From contig JAKFYM010000325.1 of assembly GCA_021730855.1 (NCBI GenBank), positions 1-9,499 of the forward strand: a stretch of 9,499 nt of DNA. Reading direction: 5' to 3'. Made by a program: the position numbers and the translations under genes. Within the stretch, counting starts at the first letter, position 1. The number at the start of each line of letters is the position of its first letter. The notes under the pieces were generated by a model that was not told the DNA's origin, did not search any database, and saw nothing but the letters and a program-made list of their open reading frames with translations. Positions 1-7,483 of this stretch are shown in pieces. This DNA is from Bdellovibrionales bacterium. Its GTDB lineage: Bacteria; Bdellovibrionota; UBA1018; CAIPTA01.

Positions 1-1
1 T

Positions 2-1438
2 AGCCTACCCTTCTTCCTTTTCTTTTTTGTCGGCGTGCTGCCGCTCTATTTCCTGCGTGAAAGTTATGGGTACCGAAGTTGGTTGTTGGTAGGCGCGAGC
101 TTGGTTTTTTATCTGTGGTCGGGCTTGTTCGACACCTTGCTCTTCGTGCTGGTGGTAGGAATTTCCTGGGTCACGATGTTTTTGGCAGAAAAATTTCCGG
201 AAAAAAGAAGGGCTTTCCTCCAAGCCGGAATTCTCGTGCTCGTGGGAAATTTGCTTTTTTGGAAGTACGCCGCTTGGCTGTTCCGCCAAGCTCAGGGGCT
301 GCTGCCCTCGCTGCCATTCCCGAGCATCCTCGCCCTGCCCCTGCCGATCGGGATCAGCTTTTTCACCCTCGTGGGCATCGCCTTCCTGGTGGACCTGCTC
401 CGAAGGGAAACGCATTTTGTGGGACTGCGGAAATACTTTCTCTATATGAGTTTTTTTCCCCACCTCATCGCCGGCCCGATTGTGCGCTCTCAGCATTTCC
501 TGCCGGAGATCGAAACGCTTCGCACGCCTCGTTTCCGGGATTTCTCGGCGGGGACTTTTTTGTTTTGCCTCGGTTTTTTTAAAAAGGTCAATATCGCGGA
601 CCGCGCGGGTTTATTTGTGGACATGATTTTTGCCAAGCCCGATTCCTATGATCGCCCCACCTTGGCCTTGGCCGTGGTCTTGTATTCGGTGCAGATCTGG
701 GCGGATTTCAGCGCTTATACCGACATGGGCCGGGGGGCCGCCAAAATGCTCGGCGTGAGCTTGCCCGAGAATTTTCGCTCTCCCTATTTGGCCAGTTCGC
801 CGGCCGATTTTTGGCGGCGCTGGCATATCACTCTTAGCCAGTGGATCCGGGACTATATTTACATTCCGCTAGGAGGCAGCCGCGGCACAGCCGCCCGCAC
901 TGCTCTAGTGGTGGTGGTCGCGATGGGGATCAGCGGTCTCTGGCATGGCGCGAACTGGACCTTCCTGCTCTGGGGCCTCTACCACGGGCTCTTGCTAGTC
1001 GGGGAACGCGGCTGGAAACAGTCACGGGCATATGCCTGGGCACGGCAGTGCCTGCCTCATTGGGCGCGAGCCCTGGTGGCGATTCCGTTTACCTATTTCC
1101 TTATCTGTGTGGGCTGGTTAGTTTTTCGTTCCGCGAATCTGGAAGCGCTTGGCAATTATGTGAATTCCTTTGTGCATCCCGGACGGGAGCAATATTTTAG
1201 CGGGGGCATTTGCCTAGTGCTGGCGCTCGGGCTGCATGGGCTTTTTTATGAGCGAGAGGGAGGGCCTTCGCTCTTGCAGCGAATGGGGGGCATTTGCCAG
1301 CCGCGCTGGCAAGGGCTAGCCCGTCATCCACAGTCTTTGTCTTTTGTGCTTGGAGGCGGTTGCGCGGCGGCTGTGATCGTTACTTTATTACTGCGGGTGC
1401 TCGAGAGCGGTTCGGGATTTATTTATTTTCAGTTTTAG
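2..1438 (+). CDS. MBOAT family O-acyltransferase, AlgI-like (5' end outside window)
   Basis: A polytopic membrane acyltransferase of the MBOAT/AlgI family. Such proteins move acyl (often acetyl) groups across the inner membrane to an exported polysaccharide or cell-wall polymer, usually with a periplasmic SGNH/AlgX/AlgJ-type partner. The frame is open to the left edge and the first codons read SLPFFLFFVGVLPLYFL, the usual AlgI N-terminus (commonly M-x-F-N-S-...). Probably only three to five codons are missing, and the GTG at 35 is not the true start. Family motifs in order: SFFT...VDLLRRE (nt 356-409), AGPIVR (470-487), DFSAYTDMGRG then FWRRWHITLSQW (about 704-844; first conserved His at 824-826), and GLWHGANW with the presumed catalytic His at 944-946. 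Hydrophobic segments fill the rest, and the C-terminus ends in FIYFQF, typical of the family, so the 3' end is intact. No SGNH-type partner gene lies downstream; any partner must be upstream or elsewhere, so the substrate is unknown. Confidence 0.95.
   Translation, partial: SLPFFLFFFVGVLPLYFLRESYGYRSWLLVGASLVFYLWSGLFDTLLFVLVVGISWVTMFLAEKFPEKRRAFLQAGILVLVGNLLFWKYAAWLFRQAQGLLPSLPFPSILALPLPIGISFFTLVGIAFLVDLLRRETHFVGLRKYFLYMSFFPHLIAGPIVRSQHFLPEIETLRTPRFRDFSAGTFLFCLGFFKKVNIADRAGLFVDMIFAKPDSYDRPTLALAVVLYSVQIWADFSAYTDMGRGAAKMLGVSLPENFRSPYLASSPADFWRRWHITLSQWIRDYIYIPLGGSRGTAARTALVVVVAMGISGLWHGANWTFLLWGLYHGLLLVGERGWKQSRAYAWARQCLPHWARALVAIPFTYFLICVGWLVFRSANLEALGNYVNSFVHPGREQYFSGGICLVLALGLHGLFYEREGGPSLLQRMGGICQPRWQGLARHPQSLSFVLGGGCAAAVIVTLLLRVLESGSGFIYFQF
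1294..1322. repeat. Adjacent dyads inside the MBOAT gene
   Basis: A perfect 8-bp inverted repeat, TTGCCAGC / GCTGGCAA with a 3-nt CGC loop (1294-1312), is followed at once by the 10-bp palindrome GGGCTAGCCC (1313-1322). It lies in the coding sequence for a hydrophilic loop near the C-terminus. There is no T-run after it, so it is not a standard intrinsic terminator. It may be chance in GC-rich coding DNA or an mRNA hairpin. Confidence 0.4.
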
Positions 1439-1467
1439 GCAGGACTTGAATCCGCCCATCTAGGGTG

Positions 1468-1496
1468 TTGACTAAACATTAAAAATAGCAGAAAAT
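1468..1496 (+). promoter_or_regulatory. Candidate sigma-70-type promoter of the DUF4143 ATPase gene
   Basis: TTGACT (1468-1473, five of six matches to the -35 consensus) is separated by 17 bp from GAAAAT (1491-1496, four of six matches to the -10). The surroundings are clearly more AT-rich than the flanking genes. Transcription would be expected to start about 1502-1505, at or within a few bases of the ATG at 1505, which implies a leaderless or nearly leaderless mRNA. The AAGG at 1500-1503 is too close to the ATG to act as a normal ribosome binding site. Confidence 0.45.
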
Positions 1497-1504
1497 CTTA
1501 AGGT

Positions 1505-2656
1505 ATGTTCAATAGGCTAATTAAACCATTGAAAACAAATAGCTTTTTTTTATTCGGGGCACGCGGGACTGGAAAATCCACCTTCTTTCGGAGCTATCTC
1601 TTAGAGCGCACCCTGGTGTTTGACTTGCTTGACGACGAAACTTTCGATCGCTTGCTACGCGAGCCGAAATGGATCGAAGAGCATTGTAAACAGAAAAAAT
1701 ATGATTGGATCGTGATCGACGAGATCCAGCGCCTGCCAAAGCTTTTGAATCTCGTGCACCGAATGATTGAAAAATATGACCAGAAATTCGCGCTCACTGG
1801 CAGCAGCGCGCGTAAGCTGAAGCGGGGCGCTGCGAACCTACTCGCTGGACGCGCCTTTATGAATTCTCTTTTTCCGCTGACCTATCTGGAGCTGGGGGAA
1901 GCCTTCCATTTGCCTGATGTTTTGCGCTGGGGCAGCCTGCCGAAGGTCTTGAACCTGGAGACTGAGGCGGAGAAAAGGGCTTATCTACGTTCTTATGGGC
2001 TTACCTACGTAAAGGAAGAAATCCAGGCAGAGCAGATTGTGCGGAAGCTTGAGCCTTTCCGCAATTTTCTCACCGTGGCGGCCCAGATGTCGGGCAAGGT
2101 ACTGAACTATTCCGCGATCGCTCGCGAGGTGGGGGTTCAAGTGCCTACGGTGCAAACCTACTATCAGATCCTTGAAGACACCTATATAGGATTTTTTCTG
2201 CCTCATTTCCACCGTTCTGTGCGTAAGAGCCAGATCGTGGCCCCTAAATTTTATTTATTCGACAATGGCGTAAAAAAAGCTCTGGAGGCTTCCTTGGATT
2301 CGCCTCCCACGGCGGGCACTTCGGGCTTTGGTGAGCTTTTCGAGGCATTTTTCATCCAAGAGATATTTCGTCTCAATCAGTATTTTGAGAAGGATTTTCG
2401 ACTTTCGTATTTTCGCACCAAAAATGGGAGCGAGGTGGATTTGATCCTCAGCAAAGGCCGGAAAAATGTCTTGATCGAGATTAAATCTTCCGAACGCGTG
2501 AATGAGGTAGAGGTTCGTTCTTTGGCGCGGGTGGGGACGGATTTTGGCCCTGGTACGCAGTGTTTCTATGTGAGCCGGGATGCGCAGGAGCGGGACATTG
2601 AAGGTGTGGCTTGCCAGCCCTGGGATCTATTTTTGAAAAATTTCCGGGATGTCTAA
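1505..2656 (+). CDS. AAA+ ATPase of the DUF4143 type with PD-(D/E)xK-like C-terminus
   Basis: A 383-residue cytoplasmic ATPase of the widespread AAA/DUF4143 family, whose cellular role is not established. The N-terminal AAA domain has Walker A GARGTGKS (residues 18-25), Walker B WIVIDEIQ (68-75) and a sensor-1-like LTGSSAR (97-103). The middle has the family's short WGSLPKV motif and a winged-helix-like stretch, LNYSAIAREVGV, followed by VQTYYQILEDTYIGFFLPHF. The C-terminal DUF4143 part has GELFEAFFIQEI, GSEVDLIL (Asp312) and LIEIKSS (Glu325, Lys327), the E...D...ExK layout of restriction-endonuclease-like folds; nuclease activity is not proven for the family. The length is normal. The ATG at 1505 lies directly after an AT-rich promoter-like region and has no well-spaced Shine-Dalgarno sequence. 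The early codons are AT-rich compared with neighbours, which fits the reputation of these genes as frequently transferred singletons. It ends 8 bp from the convergent regulator gene. Confidence 0.93.
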   Translation: MFNRLIKPLKTNSFFLFGARGTGKSTFFRSYLLERTLVFDLLDDETFDRLLREPKWIEEHCKQKKYDWIVIDEIQRLPKLLNLVHRMIEKYDQKFALTGSSARKLKRGAANLLAGRAFMNSLFPLTYLELGEAFHLPDVLRWGSLPKVLNLETEAEKRAYLRSYGLTYVKEEIQAEQIVRKLEPFRNFLTVAAQMSGKVLNYSAIAREVGVQVPTVQTYYQILEDTYIGFFLPHFHRSVRKSQIVAPKFYLFDNGVKKALEASLDSPPTAGTSGFGELFEAFFIQEIFRLNQYFEKDFRLSYFRTKNGSEVDLILSKGRKNVLIEIKSSERVNEVEVRSLARVGTDFGPGTQCFYVSRDAQERDIEGVACQPWDLFLKNFRDV

Positions 2657-2664
2657 ATTCGCTT

Positions 2665-4137
<1,473 letters not shown>

Positions 4138-4158
4138 TCACCCCTCCAGGGCAAAAGC

Positions 4159-4187
4159 CTTGTATCCTAAGCACTTTTTCTAGTCAA
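4159..4187 (-). promoter_or_regulatory. Candidate promoter of the sigma-54 regulator gene
   Basis: Reading the minus strand, TTGACT (4187-4182, five of six matches to -35) is followed after 17 bp by TACAAG (4164-4159, four of six to -10), giving a start near 4152. That leaves a leader of about 15 nt containing the strong GGAGGGG Shine-Dalgarno sequence at 4147-4141. The TTGACT hexamer and 17-bp spacing are the same as in the candidate promoter at 1468-1496. Confidence 0.45.
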
Positions 4188-4218
4188 TTCCTTTGGTATT
4201 GCTGGGCGTCAATATATG

Positions 4219-4247
4219 TTGATTGTAATAATCAATTATTGTACAAA
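4219..4247 (+). promoter_or_regulatory. Candidate promoter with operator-like dyad before the secreted-protein gene
   Basis: TTGATT (4219-4224) and TACAAA (4242-4247) are 17 bp apart, each matching four of six consensus bases, and would start transcription near 4254 ahead of the GGAG at 4265-4268 and the ATG at 4274. The spacer is dominated by perfect inverted repeats: TTGATT-GTAAT-AATCAA (4219-4235) and, overlapping it, AATAAT-CA-ATTATT (4227-4240). TTGT and ACAA flank the second dyad slightly out of register (4223-4226, 4243-4246). An AT-rich dyad between -35 and -10 is a classic repressor position. No family can be named from this sequence. Confidence 0.45.
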
Positions 4248-4273
4248 GGGCCTTCCTTCTTCCCGGAGCCCTC

Positions 4274-4723
4274 ATGAGATCCTTGGTGATTTTTGCCTTC
4301 TTCTTGCCTTTGGTTGCCCTTGCCGAGGGCCCCACCCGTGCGTCCCAGCGAATTGTTTCCTGCGAGGTGGTGGAGATTCCTCGAGTGGCCGGGCAAAGCG
4401 CGCTCCGCAGCTGGACATTGAAAAAAACGGGGGCGGTGCGCGAGAGCGTGCGTCATCTTAGCCAGGGGGCGGAGGTCACGGAAACGTATGACCTGTCTGC
4501 GGCGCGGGCGAGGGGCGTGAAGATTCGTGTCCACCAAAAAGGCCAAATGGATAGAGAGGGGACTCAGGAAACGCAGCTCGAGCTCTACCTACATGGAAAT
4601 CTGATCAAACGCATCACCGCTAGTGACCTCACGTTTCCCTATTTCGCCCACTCGCTTTTGATTCGTGATTGCCGATTAGCTTTCCACCGGCAGCCGAAAA
4701 CGGAAGCGCGTGCCCTTGCCTAG
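4274..4723 (+). CDS. Small secreted or periplasmic protein of unknown function
   Basis: A 149-residue protein that I do not recognise. It starts with a clear Sec-type signal peptide: a positive Arg2, hydrophobic core LVIFAFFLPLVALA and probable cleavage after ALA (about residue 17), leaving a mature protein of about 132 residues. The mature part is polar and probably beta-rich, with exactly two cysteines near its ends (Cys30 and Cys133) that could form a disulfide linking the termini. There is no lipobox and no further membrane segment. The ATG at 4274 has GGAG five bases upstream (4265-4268) and a promoter candidate at 4219-4247. The last 48 bases overlap the end of the convergent kinase gene. 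Supporting it as real are the signal peptide, ribosome binding site and upstream AT-rich region. Lying between a sensor kinase and a response regulator, it may be a periplasmic partner or a target of that system; this is inference from position only. Confidence 0.75.
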   Translation: MRSLVIFAFFLPLVALAEGPTRASQRIVSCEVVEIPRVAGQSALRSWTLKKTGAVRESVRHLSQGAEVTETYDLSAARARGVKIRVHQKGQMDREGTQETQLELYLHGNLIKRITASDLTFPYFAHSLLIRDCRLAFHRQPKTEARALA

Positions 4724-6514
4724 CTCGCTCTCCACGCCGATGTCCCCGCCATGGAGCTCGATGAAATATTTGGCTAGATAGAGCCCGAGGCCGGTGCCCT
4801 TTACGCGCTCTGAAGTGCCCTTTTCGGAGCGCGAGAATTTTTTGAAGAGCCGATCCATCTGCCTCTTTTCGATCCCCACGCCATTGTCCTCGACCGCCAC
4901 TTCCACAAATTCTCCCAGGTCCGTCGAGCGCACGGTCACCTTGGTGCCGGGGCGATTGTACTTGATGGCATTGTCGATGAGGTTGGTGAGCACTTGGCGG
5001 ATGAGCTGTTCATCGAGCTCCACGGCAAACATCGGCTCTAGCTCCATCGCGATCTCCACGCCCCGGTCCACGGCGAGCGTGGAAAGCCGCTGCACGATTT
5101 CTTCGATCAAGAGATTGATGTCGTGGCTTTTTTTGTTCAGGTGCAGCTCCTGCGATTCGATGCGCTGGAAGTTGAGGATGGTCAAAATATAGTGGCTGAG
5201 TTCTTCGTTAGAGCGCTGGATCGAGACCAGATACTCCTTCTGGTCGTCGCTGAGCCCCCGTGCTTCCCGGTAGAGCCGCTCGGCTAGGGCCTGGATCTTG
5301 GCGATCGGAGTCTTGAGATCGTGGCTCATGAGCGAGAGGAAATTTGATTTCAGCTCGTCGAGCTCGCGGAGGTACTGCGCTTTTTTCTCCGCCTGCCAGC
5401 GCTTGCTCTCTTGCTGCGCGAATTTCAGCCACGAGAAAGTGAGGTGGGTCACGGCCGTGGCGATCATGAAGGGCACGATCGGAACCTGGAGCGAGAGCAG
5501 GCGCATGAGCAGGAGCGAAAAAAATACTTCCCCCAAAAGCAAGGGCACGAGGCGCGCGAGCTGGCGGCGGCCCCCCATTGAGAGCACGATGATGCCGAGC
5601 AGGAGGCAGTGGGCATAGACAAAAAAGAACAAAAGAAAACGATGCACGGGCACGAATTCATTTTCCTGCTGAGCCGTGAGCAGGATGTTCGCGAGCGCTT
5701 CGCCCCGGCTCATATAGCCCACCGGAGTGCGGTAGAGGTTGGCGCCGGCCACGATATTCCCCGTGGGCGCGAGGATGACGTAACGATCCTTGAGGTCGCC
5801 GCAGGGTTTGTGGGCTTCGAAAAGCTCGAGCACGCTGCAGGTGGGGATGTAGCCAGGGCGGCCGAGATAGTGGATGAGGAAGGGCTCCGAGAGCGGCAGC
5901 GATTGCTGGACAGCCGTGGGCTCGTCGATCAGCGCGCGAAAGGGCAGGGAAATATGGTTGCGGTAGACAAGGTAGGCCCGGCGCACGACTCCGTCGACGT
6001 CGGGATGCAGGTTCGTAAAGCCATAGTTCTCGGTGCCCGTGAGCTCGGGAGCGGGCTTCAGGAGTTTTTGGTCGAGATCAAATTGGCTGGCCCAGAGCAC
6101 CTGGGGGCTGCGCACGAGCCTTTGCAGCGAGGGTTGCCCCTGGAGCAGCACCAGGCTTTCGTTGTAGAAGAAGGTGATGAGCAGGCGCTTGGGGCCTTCT
6201 TCCAAGATGCGGGAAAGCACGGCCTCGTAGACTTTATCATCCCAGAAGAACTGGTTCCTTAGGGTCTCGAATTTTTCGCGCCAAGGGCCATCGCGCTCGA
6301 TGCCGGCCGCGGCGCCTTGGGAGAAGTTTCGTTTCAGCGTTTCAAAGTCGTCTTTCGAGACCTCGACGATGAGCACGTTTTTTGGGGCTTGGAAATGAGT
6401 GCCGCTGAGGAGCTTTACCTTCAGGTCGTAGAGCTGGTTTTCCAGGTCGGGGAAGGGGAGCATCGCCACCAAGGCGCAGGCCAGGGCGCGGAGAATGACT
6501 TTCCTGGAAAACAT
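4676..6514 (-). CDS. CHASE2-domain sensor histidine kinase
   Basis: A 612-residue membrane sensor kinase. An N-terminal membrane segment (about 5-22) leads into an extracytoplasmic CHASE2 domain (about 27-285). Recognisable CHASE2 features include the NVLIVEVSKDDF opening, a GFTNLHPDVDGVVRRAYL stretch (165-182) and the closing LKDRYVILAPTGN...RTPVGYMSRGEALANILL. Three more membrane segments follow (about 293-312, 322-340, 344-363), then a short helical linker, the HisKA domain with phospho-acceptor His398 in MSHDLKTPI, and a HATPase domain with N-box LIDNAIKYN (Asn515), G1 box DNGVGI (543-548) and G2 box GTGLGL (573-578). All catalytic boxes are intact. Cys226 and Cys238 in the sensor domain could form a disulfide. 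The CHASE2 ligand is unknown. The ATG at 6512-6514 has only a weak ribosome binding site. The gene starts 22 bp from divergent ribF and overlaps the small secreted gene tail to tail. The sigma-54 regulator at 2665-4137 is the natural candidate partner. Confidence 0.96.
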   Translation of the reverse strand: MFSRKVILRALACALVAMLPFPDLENQLYDLKVKLLSGTHFQAPKNVLIVEVSKDDFETLKRNFSQGAAAGIERDGPWREKFETLRNQFFWDDKVYEAVLSRILEEGPKRLLITFFYNESLVLLQGQPSLQRLVRSPQVLWASQFDLDQKLLKPAPELTGTENYGFTNLHPDVDGVVRRAYLVYRNHISLPFRALIDEPTAVQQSLPLSEPFLIHYLGRPGYIPTCSVLELFEAHKPCGDLKDRYVILAPTGNIVAGANLYRTPVGYMSRGEALANILLTAQQENEFVPVHRFLLFFFVYAHCLLLGIIVLSMGGRRQLARLVPLLLGEVFFSLLLMRLLSLQVPIVPFMIATAVTHLTFSWLKFAQQESKRWQAEKKAQYLRELDELKSNFLSLMSHDLKTPIAKIQALAERLYREARGLSDDQKEYLVSIQRSNEELSHYILTILNFQRIESQELHLNKKSHDINLLIEEIVQRLSTLAVDRGVEIAMELEPMFAVELDEQLIRQVLTNLIDNAIKYNRPGTKVTVRSTDLGEFVEVAVEDNGVGIEKRQMDRLFKKFSRSEKGTSERVKGTGLGLYLAKYFIELHGGDIGVESELGKGTRFRFRLPVES

Positions 6515-6536
6515 GGTTTATGGTATCCCACGAGCC

Positions 6537-7481
6537 ATGAAGGTTTACAAGGGAGTGGCCGAGGTCCACGAAGCGCCGAAAAACGCCGTAGTGACCATCG
6601 GAAATTTCGATGGCGTGCACGTAGGGCACCAGGAGTTGGTCAAGCGCGTCTGCGCTCATGCCGTTAAAATTATGGGCACGGCCGTGGCCATCACCTTCCG
6701 CCCGCATCCGCATATCGTGCTTCGTCCCACCGAAGCTCCGCTCCTGCTCACCACCTATGAAGAAAAGGCCGAGTTGCTCACGCACTACGGGATCCAGCAG
6801 GTGATTGAAGAGCCGTTCAGCCGAGAATTCAGCAATATTACGCCCGACCAGTTCGTGAACCAATTCCTCGTGCACAAGCTCGAGGCCAAGGCGCTCTACC
6901 TTGGGTATGACTTCGCCTTCGGCAAAGAGCGCTCGGGCTCGGTGGAAACTCTCCAGCGCTTGGCCGCCGCGCGCGGGCTCGACATTGAAGTGGTGGCTCC
7001 GCGCAAGGTGCGTGACTTGCCGGTTTCCAGTTCCCTGATCCGCAAATCGCTCGAACAGGGCTCCATAGATTTTGTGAATGAATGCCTAGGCCGGCCCTTT
7101 TCTTTGCGTGGTCTGGTCTGGCGGGGCGAGGGTCGAGGCCGCACCATCGGCGTGCCCACGGCCAATTTGCAAACAGAGAATCGCAAATACCCCCGCGTGG
7201 GCGTCTATGCCACGCGCACGAAATGGCGCGGCAGCTGGTACCTCAGCATTTCGAACATCGGCTACAACCCCACCTTTAAAGGCGATGGTTCCGACCTCCC
7301 CCTAAAAATAGAAACCCATCTTTTTGATTTTTCGGCGGATATGTACGGAGACGAGATCGAGGTGGAGTTTCACGCCTTCCTGCGGCCGGAGCAAAAATTC
7401 TCCGGGGTGGAGGCGCTGGTGGCGCAGATGCAGCTGGATTTTGCCAATGCACGAACAGCCTTAGCCGCGCTCAAGCAATAG
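6537..7481 (+). CDS. ribF: Bifunctional riboflavin kinase / FAD synthetase
   Basis: Makes FMN from riboflavin and ATP, then FAD from FMN and ATP, in the cytoplasm. From the ATG at 6537 it is 314 residues, the normal length. The N-terminal FAD synthetase (nucleotidyltransferase) half has TIGNFDGVHVGH (20-31, with the GVHxGH nucleotide motif), LGYDFAFGKERSG and VSSSLIRKSL (SSS at 164-166). The C-terminal riboflavin kinase half has GRTIGVPTANL (201-211), NIGYNPTF (240-247) and the IETHLFDF motif with the presumed catalytic Glu259. Both halves look active. The frame is open to ATGs at 6495 and 6513, but 6537 gives the family-like MKVYKGVAEV start and avoids overlap with the kinase gene. No clear Shine-Dalgarno precedes any of the three. 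A weak promoter candidate (ATGACT at 6495-6500, TATGGT at 6519-6524, 18-bp spacer) lies within the start of the kinase gene. No FMN riboswitch is visible. It ends 2 bp from the convergent HEAT gene. Confidence 0.97.
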   Translation: MKVYKGVAEVHEAPKNAVVTIGNFDGVHVGHQELVKRVCAHAVKIMGTAVAITFRPHPHIVLRPTEAPLLLTTYEEKAELLTHYGIQQVIEEPFSREFSNITPDQFVNQFLVHKLEAKALYLGYDFAFGKERSGSVETLQRLAAARGLDIEVVAPRKVRDLPVSSSLIRKSLEQGSIDFVNECLGRPFSLRGLVWRGEGRGRTIGVPTANLQTENRKYPRVGVYATRTKWRGSWYLSISNIGYNPTFKGDGSDLPLKIETHLFDFSADMYGDEIEVEFHAFLRPEQKFSGVEALVAQMQLDFANARTALAALKQ

Positions 7482-7483
7482 AT

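Noticed and set aside
35..37. GTG at 35 as start of the acyltransferase
   Set aside because: The frame continues to the left edge and encodes a typical AlgI N-terminus (SLPFFLFFVGV), so the true start is upstream of the window.
1505..2656. Restriction enzyme or known defence system built on the ATPase
   Set aside because: The D...ExK-like residues are part of the DUF4143 family fold; no methylase, specificity subunit, toxin or antitoxin partner is adjacent.
4138..4273. Sigma-54 (-24/-12) promoter in the divergent intergenic region
   Set aside because: No GG-N10-GC element with TGGCAC/TTGC context was found on either strand, although GGTATTGCTGGG looks superficially similar; the sigma-70-type hexamers fit better.
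4232..4546. 104-codon minus-strand frame opposite the small secreted gene
   Set aside because: The plus-strand frame has a signal peptide, ribosome binding site and promoter candidate; the minus frame has none of these and is basic and low-complexity.
5609..6262. 217-codon open frame antisense to the kinase
   Set aside because: It lies wholly opposite the well-supported CHASE2 domain, has no recognisable domain and is typical of antisense frames in GC-rich genes.
6490..6536. FMN riboswitch upstream of ribF
   Set aside because: There is no room: the upstream sequence is the kinase coding region, and no long structured leader is visible.
6342..6875. 177-codon minus-strand frame over the kinase/ribF junction
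   Set aside because: It overlaps conserved RibF motifs antisense and the kinase N-terminus in another frame; its composition is low-complexity and unlike a real protein.
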